Shown here piece by piece: positions 45,752 through 55,673 of a stretch of DNA of 64,000 nucleotides. The position numbers and the translations under genes were made by a program. The notes under the pieces were generated by a model. It made no database searches, had not been told where the DNA came from, and saw only the letters and a list, made by a program, of their open reading frames with translations. Origin of the DNA: Capniomyces stellatus (Eukaryota; Kickxellomycota; Harpellomycetes; Harpellales; Legeriomycetaceae); NCBI GenBank assembly GCA_001661515.1, contig LUVW01000011.1, positions 326,388 to 390,387 of the forward strand, in the 5' to 3' direction. Every line of letters starts with the position of its first letter. Positions within the stretch are counted from its first letter, which is position 1.

Positions 45752-47310
45752 TTTTGATTTATTCGCTAATTCGTTTCTATTTGGTTTTTGTTATTACTTG
45801 TATATTAAAATAACCGTAGTATTTGGATAAGTCAGAAGTTTGTTTTGTTTTGATTTATTTTTCATTTGGCTTTTTTCTTTGATTTCACTTTGTTTTTGCT
45901 CTATTTCCTCTTTATTTTCACTTTATTTTCACTTTATTTTCACTTTATTTTCACTTTATCTTCACTTTATTTTCAATTTATTTTCACTTTATTTTCACTT
46001 TTTTCGCTCTATTTACTACTTGTTCTTTCCCCCATTTCACTTTTGCTAGTTAACTTTGTGTTTATTTACTTTGTTTATTTACTTTATAACTTTTAGCTTT
46101 GTTATTTTTTACGCTGATTAGCTTCTCATTGTTTGTTTTTATTTTATTTTTTCAACTTTTTTTTTTTCCCTTTTGCTAAAAAATATTTTTTATTTAATTT
46201 GGTCTTTACTATTTTCTCTAATTTCTGAAGAGGGTTTATTCGTGTTCGTTGCTTTAATTACTTTTTCAAAATTTAAACTATATCCCATTCCTGCTTATAT
46301 TAGACGACGCGCTTCCAGTCCAAATCGCTTCAAACTAATTTAGATAAACTTTGACGATTTTGAACCAGATTGTCTGCTCCCTTTTGAACTTGGTCTGCAA
46401 AGTATTAATAACTTCATCTCTGCTCCTATTGATTTATTTACCATTATAAATACTTTTGAATCCAAAGCATTTTATTCAGCGACCTTTGTTTTGCAAGCAT
46501 AAATGCAGACCCTATTTCCTTTTACCTATTACTAAAAAATCCAACTCCTCAAATCATCTCTTCCACTTCCATTATTTCATTTGCTGCTACTGTTTAGCTC
46601 AAGGTTAACCAAACCTTTGCTCTTCAATAATTAGATATTTTAACCTAGCATTCCAGCCTATTAGTGTCAACTCTTTGAATACCAATACTCTTGGTGTATT
46701 TTGTACATTCCCAATCTTCTCACCTCTTTCTTTTTTCAAAAAGCATTGTCCATTGTACTTGCACCAAATTGGTCGCTTTAATTGTATCTCTGCTATTTTT
46801 TTAAAAAATTCAGCCAATAAAACTCCATATCACTAAGCTTCACCTATCCGCTTCTCAATTCAATTTTTTCTTTCCTGAATGCCAATCTCAACAATGGCTT
46901 TGCCCTATTTGTTGTAAAAACAATGGCATCATTACTTTCCCCATTATTCAATCTTGCTCAACTAGAACTACCATCCAACCAACCATCTTTTACTTTTACC
47001 TCTCTCTCTATCTCTTTTTTTTTTTTTTACTCTCGTTTCAACCCGCATTTTTTATTCCTTTTATTTTTTGCATTCAATTGATAAAAGAGTGATAATCGAT
47101 GACCGCAAAATCCGCTTTGAAAGTTCCAAGTGTTATTAAACCATTCCAATTATCGCCGCTACACAATTGGCCTTGCTCTAAACCTCTTTTTTACATTTAC
47201 TGCTTTTGGATGTTGTTTTTTTCTCAATTCATTTCATTTCAACTTTGAAATATGGTAACTAGCTGCTCAATTAATCACTTTTTCATTACTTTTATTTATG
47301 TAATTTAATG

Positions 47311-47339
47311 GCAACAGAATCAACACAACAAAACATACA
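47311..47339 (+). repeat. dispersed 29-bp repeat, copy 2
   Basis: Second copy in the same orientation, 37.8 kb from the first, again in a gene-empty stretch. 28 of 29 positions are identical. Confidence 0.8.
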
Positions 47340-48615
47340 TTTTAACTACTCAATTTAATCGAGCTTTTTGGAACGGGGTAATCTATTGGACATCTCTCCA
47401 ATTGTAAACAATGGTTTGTTTTAGTTGGAATATTGTCAACCTTATACGTCCACTAATTCAATGCCTAATTTACCCGCAAAAAACTCTTGATTGTTTATAC
47501 TTATTTCTACCACCAAACAGCTAAGCGTACTCGTAACATCCATTTGTAATTCTGATACATTAATCGAATTGCTCGATAACTTCCAATATCTGGCGAGTAA
47601 AGGTCAGGAGCTGTTTTTCAATTCGCTAAAACCTAACTATTTCCGATAAATAAGCGGATCCCTTGAGTTTTTTTGCTGAACCCTATTAACTTTTATTATC
47701 CATGATTTTTTATTAATCAATCGAAGCTTTAAAGTGAAAAATTGAACTTTAACTAGGTGATGGTGACGTCTTTAGATCATGGTTCAGAAACCGGGTATTG
47801 GAACTATACAAGTCTTCCTACCCACTTTCTACAAACAAAGCATTCCGACTACTTTTATAAAGTCATTATAATATATTCTATCAACCATACATAAGGGATC
47901 GATGAGTGCTTACACTGCACAATCTCTATATTACGCTTCACTAGCGGCCTTCCAAAGTCAAATATGTATAAAAAAAAATATAAAAAAAAACACTATACAT
48001 TGTTCTCATCCCAATAAAACCTGAAGAACGCTTAGGGGCCATATGTACTCAAATTTGCGTTTGACATTTGCTTTATGATTGATGCAGGCCTTATGCTTTA
48101 CGCTTTTGATCTTTAGTTCAACCCAAAAAACAGCTGAAATAAATTATGATTCAGATTATTTGCCAGTCAAATACGATGCAAAAAAAAAAAACCCCCCCAT
48201 GGTTATTACATAATAAAGTTACAAAGCAGTTTACCCCATTGGCTGTATCAACCTTTTTTAAGAATATTTTTTTTATAATTATTGAGAGGTTTAAAGCCGA
48301 ATTCAACAGTTCCAAGAAAGATATCCTACTTTTGAGCAATACGTTGCGTTACGCTACGCTACGTTACGTTCCTTTGTCAACTGATCTTATAATTGACATA
48401 ACCAAAATTCAACAATTTTTACGTGACATACCGCTGCAATAAGGAGAGCAGGCAGGAAAAAAAAAATCATAGTGCAAAACGAATTTGTCAGCTAGAAATC
48501 ACTTGTGCAAAAAAAAATAAAAATAAAAAACCACCCACCCATAAGCGAAAGCGCTGAAGCGACGCTAGGGCTGCGTGGTTTTCTCGTGTACAGGTTGTCT
48601 GTAAAGCAGAACAAC

Positions 48616-48620
48616 AAAAA
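48616..48620 (-). terminator. RNA polymerase III T-run for tRNA-Arg
   Basis: Five consecutive T on the minus strand shortly after the tRNA 3' end, the usual pol III stop signal. Confidence 0.6.
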
Positions 48621-48627
48621 GTTAAAT

Positions 48628-48700
48628 TGATCCAGCCAGGACTCGAACCTGGAATCTCTTGATTCGTAGTCAAGCGCCTTGTCCATTGGGCCACAGGACC
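48628..48700 (-). tRNA. tRNA-Arg(ACG)
   Basis: Read on the minus strand the 73-nt sequence folds as a standard cloverleaf. The anticodon arm is a perfect 5-bp CTTGA/TCAAG stem with loop CTACGAA, giving anticodon ACG (read as ICG, arginine). The T-arm is CCAGG-TTCGAGT-CCTGG, containing the B box. The D-arm begins GCCC and has GG in the loop. The acceptor stem pairs except for a T6-T67 mismatch and a G2-T71 wobble. The discriminator is A73. There is no intron. A run of five T (minus strand) at 48616-48620, about 8 bases downstream, is a pol III terminator. Confidence 0.95.
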
Positions 48701-49526
48701 AGTTGAATGTTGCGTCAAACGCTGGTTGACTATGTCCGCTTAGGACTTGGATTAACTTACTATTATTTAAATGTTACTGTAGTATTTAATCTGGTTCTAT
48801 TCTATCATATATAAGTACTTAACTTTACTATATCCGTGTTATTTTTTTATAGTTGTTTATTATGTTAAATATATTCTTGTATATAAAAAAGGTGATGTTC
48901 AAATCCGTTATCACGTAAACTCTTATCAATGAATTTTCTTTCATTGAACCAATTCGAATCAAACTTTAAATCAAATAAAATAAATCAAAATTAACCAAGT
49001 AAAATGTAAATCAATTAAAACTAAACTAAATAAACTGAAATTGAAGTGTCGTGTAAAAAAAACTACAACCAAGTTGTATAAAAAACTACTCTTCATATTT
49101 CTATTAGGTCGGTACTACAATCGTCTCTGGTTTAAGTACCGATCTACAGGTCGTATACTATTTTATACGACATGAAGTGGTAGCTCTTTACACATTCATA
49201 TTTATCTGTAAAAAATTTAAAATTATCAGGTGTATCTTAAAACGTTACTACTGTTCATGCAAGAACACAAATAAAACCCTCATTTGTTTTTTGTTTTACT
49301 CTTTATTTACGCTTTTATTCTAATATAGTTCCAAGGTTAATAGAAATCAAACAAATAAAAGGTAAACGACTAGTAAAACGCTATTAATTTCCATATGTCT
49401 CCAAAAAAAACTAACATTGGACCTAAGTCTGGTGCCAGAACTTGAGTTAGAAAATTGGAGCCCTTTGTTGGAACACTGATACTAGCTGTTTTAGTTTGAT
49501 GCAACACAATCAGTTCTGGTTTCAGT
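48701..49526. other. intergenic, tRNA-Arg to secreted protein gene
   Basis: AT-rich sequence with no supported gene. A short inverted-looking motif with gtataaaa/ttttatac occurs near 49075-49170, but I see no RNA fold worth calling. Confidence 0.4.
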
Positions 49527-50252
49527 TTAAACTATGGTTGATGTTGATGTACTAGTTACAACTACCATGGATGTTGAAGTCGAAGTTATAACTGTGTTAG
49601 ATGTTGATGTCAATGTTATGACTTCCATGACTGTTGTAATTGGTGCAATGGTGCAAGGGGAAGTTGTTACACTACTATATGGCATCCATGTTGAGTCGAA
49701 CTCCCCTGTAGTGGTCCATGTTTCTGGGATAACTGTTGTGGTCCATGTTCCTGGGAATAAAGTTGTCCATGTTTCTGGGAAAGTTGTCCATGTTTCTGGA
49801 ATAACTGATATGCCCAAATCCTCTGTAGTGGTCCATTTTTCTAAAAAATTTGTTGTTGGAGTGAACGAAGCTGTCCATGACTCTGGTATAACCATTGTGG
49901 TCCATGATTCTGGCATACCTGTTACGTCCAATGTTCCTAAAGAATTTGTTGTTCCCAAATCTTCTGTAGTGATTGATGTTACTGGCAACCATGTAAAGTC
50001 TAAATCTTCTGTAATGGTCACTGCTCCTGACTCCCATGTTGAGTCCAATGTTCCTAAAAGATTTGAAGTTTCTGTGAATGAAGTTGTCACTGACGACTGT
50101 GCTGTTTGGCTAGTTCTGGGTCTAGGTCTGGTTGTTACGGGTCTTGCAACTGCAGCCTCAACTTTATCTTCAGCAGGTACTGCGAACGAGTTTACCAACA
50201 AACCGCTTGAAGCAAGCAAGTAGACCAATGAGTTCAATGAAAATGCGTGCAT
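49527..50252 (-). CDS. secreted Ser/Thr-rich protein with WTT repeats
   Basis: One exon encodes 241 residues from the ATG at 50252. The frame stays open 33 bases further upstream, but that start would be TTG. The N-terminus (HAFSLNSLVYLLASSGLLVNSFA) is a good signal peptide. The mature part is rich in Thr, Ser and Trp, with degenerate units of P(E/G)(T/S)WTT separated by VIP or TTEDLG, and ends in TSTS repeats. Such composition fits an O-mannosylated cell-wall or secreted protein. There is no clear GPI signal at the end (...TSTIV). I recognise no enzymatic domain; function unknown. Confidence 0.7.
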   Translation of the reverse strand: MHAFSLNSLVYLLASSGLLVNSFAVPAEDKVEAAVARPVTTRPRPRTSQTAQSSVTTSFTETSNLLGTLDSTWESGAVTITEDLDFTWLPVTSITTEDLGTTNSLGTLDVTGMPESWTTMVIPESWTASFTPTTNFLEKWTTTEDLGISVIPETWTTFPETWTTLFPGTWTTTVIPETWTTTGEFDSTWMPYSSVTTSPCTIAPITTVMEVITLTSTSNTVITSTSTSMVVVTSTSTSTIV

Positions 50253-51293
50253 GTTGAATAATTGCTGAATAGTTTTTTCTTTCAATAATTGATTGACTAA
50301 TAGTTAAAGTCCAGTTTGAGTTTGTTCTGAATAATAATATGAGATTAATCACAACTTTTGATGTCTTTTTATGCTTTTTTTTTTCATGTCTTTTCCAAAC
50401 AACTCTTGTTTCTTATTTTTCCGATACATAATCTTATAATGGTATTACTATAACTACACTATAACCCCATTTTTGCAGTAGCTATCACTATATTATAACT
50501 GCACTAAAATTGTAAAATTACGATAGCTATTACTATACTGACAGTTTAGGATTGATTATTTCCAATAGCTCAACATATACCAACACTAATAGTATGACAT
50601 ATTTTTCTTAACTTATCAAACTTGTGCTTGGTTTGCTTGGCTAGATTTTGACTCATATGACTGCTGGCTTTCAATAGTTGTGGTATAGATACATACTATA
50701 ACAGCACTCGTATATTCTCAGCCGATATTAACTACGTCTCTGTGACTTTATGTTCGAATCTATATGCTGATTGATATATTCAAAATTCCGACAGCTCAAC
50801 AAAAAAAAAATAGCCTAACCATAACCGAGTGCCATGTAGTAACACCCAGTTCGTGACTTGGCACGTAATAGTCTATACTACAAACACATACACATGTCCA
50901 TTATTTAAATTGAATTTACTAAATTAGCAGAAATTAGTCGCCCAGATTTCCATTCTTTCATTCTTTCACATCGTTACTAAAAAAAATTGGGAAAAAAAAA
51001 TTGGAATAAACCAAATGATACTTTGTATTTGTTTATTTCGAATAGTTTTGCTTTCAAATATACATAATATACCAATACATAATCTTGGAACTGGATACGG
51101 GTGATCATATTGTTTAGTCTTATCATACCACGTATCTGTACAAGTGATAGACCAAATGAGCTTTTTGCAAGCAGCTCAAGTTTACACTCAATATTGATTA
51201 CAGCGCTTTCACTAGAATTTTCTTTTCAATCTGAACATTACTTGATTCAGTTCCAGACCTCCCACCGCTACAACAATCATAATACCATCTACC

Positions 51294-51497
51294 CTATTCT
51301 TTAGGCTTACACATGTGACTAGAGCATACATTTAAAAGGCTACATGCTTTTAAATGTGATGTCTCGACAAAAGTAGATGACGAACATTGTTTACAATTAA
51401 CAAAGCTAACATAATCATCCACATCTATAACTACCAAGTAAGAGTGCCCATCCACATTCAAAACCACTAAACAGATACACTCGCTCACCTTTACCAT
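51294..51497 (-). CDS. hypothetical cysteine-rich short ORF
   Basis: This 67-codon ATG frame has a C-terminal half with CKQC, then CSLLNVC and CKPKE, resembling a small metal-binding or disulfide-rich segment, after a hydrophobic start. I recognise no family. It may be an exon of a larger gene, because possible splice signals lie just upstream, or it may be chance. Confidence 0.2.
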   Translation of the reverse strand: MVKVSECICLVVLNVDGHSYLVVIDVDDYVSFVNCKQCSSSTFVETSHLKACSLLNVCSSHMCKPKE

Positions 51498-51656
51498 TGT
51501 TATGGTGTTATTTAGAGTAACATACTTTTCTTAAACCGTCATCCACAAACACTTACAGGTGCTATAGCAAGGTGTAATCTAGATTGCTGCTGTTTGAACT
51601 GACTTGGCCTGACCTGACTTGTCCTTACTTTTTAATAATTTGTTGAGAATGGGATT

Positions 51657-51705
51657 CGTTGGGGGTACTTTTGTTGGGGGTATTTTTGTTGGGGGTATTT
51701 TTGAT
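51657..51705 (+). repeat. three-copy G-rich 17-bp tandem repeat
   Basis: Three copies of gttgggggtattttt (first copy variant gtacttttg) lie in tandem. Each has a GGGGG run, and a further GGG sits about 10 bases upstream. It is isolated in AT-rich DNA. Confidence 0.8.
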
Positions 51706-53734
51706 GAAGATGGAAAGTTGTAACTATTGGCTCAATGCTAATGGAAGCTGACTTTCTTCATTCGTCGTGTGAATTCATCGAAGGCAAAATTGTTTGTTCG
51801 CAAAAAAAAATTCCTAACTTTTAAACATGTTACAGAAAAATTCAAATTAATTTACGAACTTATCAAGCTAAGTTGTAACTTTTTTTTATTGTGATTGAAA
51901 AAAAATAGAATAATAAAGATATTTTGCTAAGTTGACAAGTTACTTTGTTGTAAAGTTGTAACAATTATCAACTTAGTAAAGAAACTTGACTCACTTCTAT
52001 GTCGATTAGTACCTTATCTGTCAAGATGAAGAAAAAAAAAACACTAATCCAAACAATACTAGAACTCAACGGAACTTACCAAGAAAAAGTCCTAAGTAAA
52101 AGTGAGCAAGCTGATGCTATAGCGACGGAGTAACTAATGACATACTACCGCTGTTTATTCAGGTGGGTCAGATTACACCATTGTAATATAATTTAATAGT
52201 TTTCACAGAGAAGAGTATTGTAAAACTTGGAATTACGCTTCAATAAACTTATCTTTGGAATTTGGTATTTCCAAACTCTAATTATTTATAAATAAATAAA
52301 ACTCATAATTGTCCATACTTTCGGTGCTGTTTGAATGATATATACTCGAAGATTCAATGGAAGGCGCTGTGTTGCAATGAGATTAAAAATTAAAGTTTTG
52401 TGAAATCCAAAGGTCACCTGTTATCAAATAAAACAAAGTCGTCTGGTATCATTAAAAAAAGTTGTCTGGTGCAGATTGCAGAGCATAAAACGGTGGCGGG
52501 TTTAACAAAGATGTAAGTCAGATTTGATCGATCGTGGCTAATTGCATCTATATAGCCTAGGGATTTGAAAATTCAGATTATTTGATTGAGAGCAGAGTGC
52601 ATTATAAATATGAACATGTTCTTATAAAGTTATTGGGTTAAAGTATATGTGAGTTGGTGTCTTTGTCTGCATTTTATTTGTTAAAATGTCAATTATTTGA
52701 ATTATTTTAGTTGAAACTCTGTGATTTATTTGAAAATGGTGTTTTTTTTCAAGAAAAACTTTGACTGTTAAAGGAATAAAATGGTAAAAGCTTTGATCAC
52801 AGTCACGATACCAAATAACGTGTTTGCGTTGTTGAATCGTGATTAATCGCTTTAAAAAAAAAATCAAAAGAATAAACCAAATAACACTGCAGCGGAATCT
52901 GCAATGTCTTTGGCTAAAGTTATAAAACCACTAGAATTTATTCGAAAGGGGTGGAATGATAGAGAAAAAAAATGGGGATCTATGTAAAATACTAAATTTT
53001 ATGAAGCAGGCCTGAAAAGTGAACAAATAATTCGAGTTGAATTAAATCGGGAGTTGGTTTAATTGCACGAATAAAAAATAATGATAAATAAGGTGCAAAA
53101 TAAATAAAAAAACGAGCCAATAAATAAAAAAAGTGAGCCAATAAGACAAATTGGATTGGAATTAAGTGAATTAATGTTAATGAATTAAAAATAACAGGAA
53201 AATAAAGCAAATTATTCACGCCAAAAATTCAAGAGGTTGAACCGGATTAGTAGCCAATGAAAAAATGGTAACAGTAATTGAATAGGTTAAATAGTTAGGC
53301 TAGATTAAACTGGTACTAACGCACTGGTATTGTAAAGCTGAAAATGAGATACTAACAGCAGGATTTTAAGTGGTACCTAACTGGCTAATGCAAAAAACAT
53401 TAATAATTGTATTAAAAATAACTTGGGAAAAGTAGAGCAAATAATTACTGGAAAAAAAGAGCAAAAAACATGAAATTTAAAAGAAAAGGTGAAATAAAGC
53501 AAATTAAAGATTAAAAACAACCATGACGCAATAATGTATAAATAATCGCAATAATGCTGATCTACTAGCTTACTACAACCATTTAGTTCCCTTAATCCGT
53601 TTTAGTTATAATCAAATATAATTTAGTCTAGAATAGAACAGTATTGTGTAATACAGTATATATATAAATACAATTTGGGTTTGTAAAAGGGAATTGGGGA
53701 TATATATATATATAAAAATAACAGATACTAGAAA

Positions 53735-55225
53735 ATGGCTACCAATAACATAGACGTTGAGACATTGTACAAACATAACCACTTGGTGAGTCTTGTCCAG
53801 GGCCAAAAGACACTGGTGGTTCCAAGATTTGAGTTGGTGAATAAAGAGGTGCTGGAGAACGTGCCAGTTGCGTACAGCACATGGGGAGAGCTCAATGAAG
53901 CAGGGGACAACTGCATGATAATTTGCCACGCACTGACGGGTTCATCTGATGTAGCAGATTGGTGGGGGCCGTTGTTGGGGAAAGGAAGATCTTTTGACCC
54001 AAGCAAGTTTTTTATAGTGTGCTGCAACGTTCTTGGGAGTCCGTATGGAACAGCAAGCCCACTGACAACAGACACAAGAACAGGAGAAAGTTATGGACCA
54101 GAGTTTCCAGTGACATCAATCAAAGACGATGTTAGGCTTCATAGGAAGGTGTTGGATATGCTGAATGTTAAGGAGGTTGCGGTTTGTATAGGGGGTAGTT
54201 TGGGGGGAATGCAGGTTTTGGAGTGGGCCGTGGAGTTTGGAAGTGAATATATTAGGAATATAGTAGCGATAGCCACATCGGGGCGTCACTCAGCGTGGGG
54301 GATTAGTTGGGGAGAGGCACAAAGACAGGTGATATATTCAGACCCGCTGTATGACGATGGGTATTACACTTACGGGAACAGGCCAAATAGCGGACTGAGC
54401 TGTGCACGCATGTCAGCTTTGTTGACGTATAGATCACCAAACTCGTTCCAGAACAAGTTTGGAAGAAGCGATATGCTTATTGATCCAAACATAAACTCGT
54501 TGGGAGGAAAGAGCGGGAGAGGTGGTAGACGACAGCACAGAAACAAAGGGTGTTTGAAGGCGGATAAAGAAGGCAAGGGGGTGTCAAGCAGCTCAACGCC
54601 TATGGAGAGCCCGGCGTTGTCGTCGTCAGAGTCAAGCTGCGAGTCTGATGGGGAAAAGGTGCCGTGTAGCGTTGATGATAAGGAGACTGATGGAGTTGTG
54701 TTGGGAGTAGATAGTTCAGAGGAGTTGAATTGCAAAGAGTGCAAATCCAATCCAAACGACGATAGAAGTGCGTCAAGGCTGTTTAGCGCACAGAGCTACT
54801 TGAGATACCAGGGCAAAAAGTTTACACAAAGATTTGATGCCAACTGCTACATAGCCTTGTCGAAAAAGATGGATACGCATGACTTGGCTAGTACAAGGGG
54901 AGATTACTTTGATGTGTTGTCCAAAATCAAGCAGGAGACGTTGATAGTTGGGATAGAGACAGACGGGATATTCACGTTTGACGAGCAAGTCGAGCTGGCG
55001 AATCATATCCCACTGGCTACGTTGGAAAGAATAGAGAGCTATGATGGGCATGACGGGTTTTTGTTAGAGTTTGAGCAGCTAAACAAGCTGATTAGAAACT
55101 TTATCAAGGAGAAGATTCCACAGTTGTATAACCCAAACGAAGTTGATGTGGGTACTCTATCAGAATACTCTAAAGTCGATGGGTCAGTGTTTGGCGAAGT
55201 TGAGTCTGGAATCTCAAAGTGGTAG
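53735..55225 (+). CDS. MET2: homoserine O-acetyltransferase
   Basis: This single exon encodes 496 residues. The enzyme transfers acetyl from acetyl-CoA to homoserine in methionine biosynthesis. The alpha/beta-hydrolase triad is visible: nucleophile Ser155 in GGSLGGMQ, Asp410 in GIETDGIFTF, and His439 in DGHDGFLLE. The family-specific CHALTGSSDVADWWGPL and CCNVLGSPYGTASP are also present. A Ser-rich insertion of about 90 residues (residues 255-345, with SSSESSCESDGE) separates the lid from the last third, as in several fungal Met2 proteins. The ATG at 53735 directly follows a TA-rich stretch. The gene converges on MRD1. No neighbour belongs to sulfur metabolism. Confidence 0.97.
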   Translation: MATNNIDVETLYKHNHLVSLVQGQKTLVVPRFELVNKEVLENVPVAYSTWGELNEAGDNCMIICHALTGSSDVADWWGPLLGKGRSFDPSKFFIVCCNVLGSPYGTASPLTTDTRTGESYGPEFPVTSIKDDVRLHRKVLDMLNVKEVAVCIGGSLGGMQVLEWAVEFGSEYIRNIVAIATSGRHSAWGISWGEAQRQVIYSDPLYDDGYYTYGNRPNSGLSCARMSALLTYRSPNSFQNKFGRSDMLIDPNINSLGGKSGRGGRRQHRNKGCLKADKEGKGVSSSSTPMESPALSSSESSCESDGEKVPCSVDDKETDGVVLGVDSSEELNCKECKSNPNDDRSASRLFSAQSYLRYQGKKFTQRFDANCYIALSKKMDTHDLASTRGDYFDVLSKIKQETLIVGIETDGIFTFDEQVELANHIPLATLERIESYDGHDGFLLEFEQLNKLIRNFIKEKIPQLYNPNEVDVGTLSEYSKVDGSVFGEVESGISKW

Positions 55226-55673
55226 AAGGGGGATGGGGAGGTAGATGGACAGCAAAGCAGCTTGTCTTTTTGTTTAACAAAGCTAGTAATTTTAGTTTCA
55301 TGAGTATATATATATATATATTTTTTTTATTAATCATTTTTTTAACCCATTTGTAAAATACAATTACATTACAACCTTTAATTTCATTAATTCTTGCCAT
55401 ATTTATTTTTTTCAAAGTTAAAAGTAAAATAAGATATCAACAAGGAAAAAGTGAAATTAGGAAACGACTTGGTTTGACTGAGATAATGGATGCCTTCCCC
55501 CCTCCCAACACAGCAAAACCTAGATTTGGTAGCTTGATTATTTTAACTTGTAGATTTGTGAATGGAATATAGTAGTAAATCAATAATAATAAAGAGTAAA
55601 TAAATGAAATAGTAAATAAAAAAAAGGAAAATTGTATATTAAAAAAGGAATGGAAATGGAAATGAGAGATTAT
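55226..55673. other. convergent intergenic spacer
   Basis: This lies between the 3' ends of MET2 and MRD1. It contains a TA dinucleotide stretch (about 55305-55322) and A runs; no gene seen. Confidence 0.6.

Larger units (their letters stand above)
45752..48627. other. gene-poor, pyrimidine-rich stretch
   Basis: The first 500 bases are strongly T/C-rich (cactttattttc tandem units at about 45915-46000), consistent with the purine-rich sense leader of allantoicase. A second copy of the dispersed 29-bp repeat is at 47311-47339. A short acgttacgct tandem lies near 48338-48370. Open frames here lack ATG starts and known motifs. I support no gene. Confidence 0.5.
50253..53734. other. gene-empty AT-rich stretch
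   Basis: This 3.5-kb block contains a three-copy 17-bp repeat with GGGGG runs (about 51659-51705) and many short A/T runs. The only open frame of possible interest is the minus-strand 67-codon one at 51294-51497, listed separately. The last 100 bases contain alternating TA (about 53700-53712) just before MET2. Confidence 0.5.

Noticed and set aside
46605..46817. 70-codon minus-strand frame
   Set aside because: No ATG start, no motif, and AT-rich low-information sequence.
48488..48718. Minus-strand 76-codon frame with GSSPG overlapping the tRNA
   Set aside because: It is the translation of tRNA-Arg itself; this type of spurious protein is common over tRNA genes.
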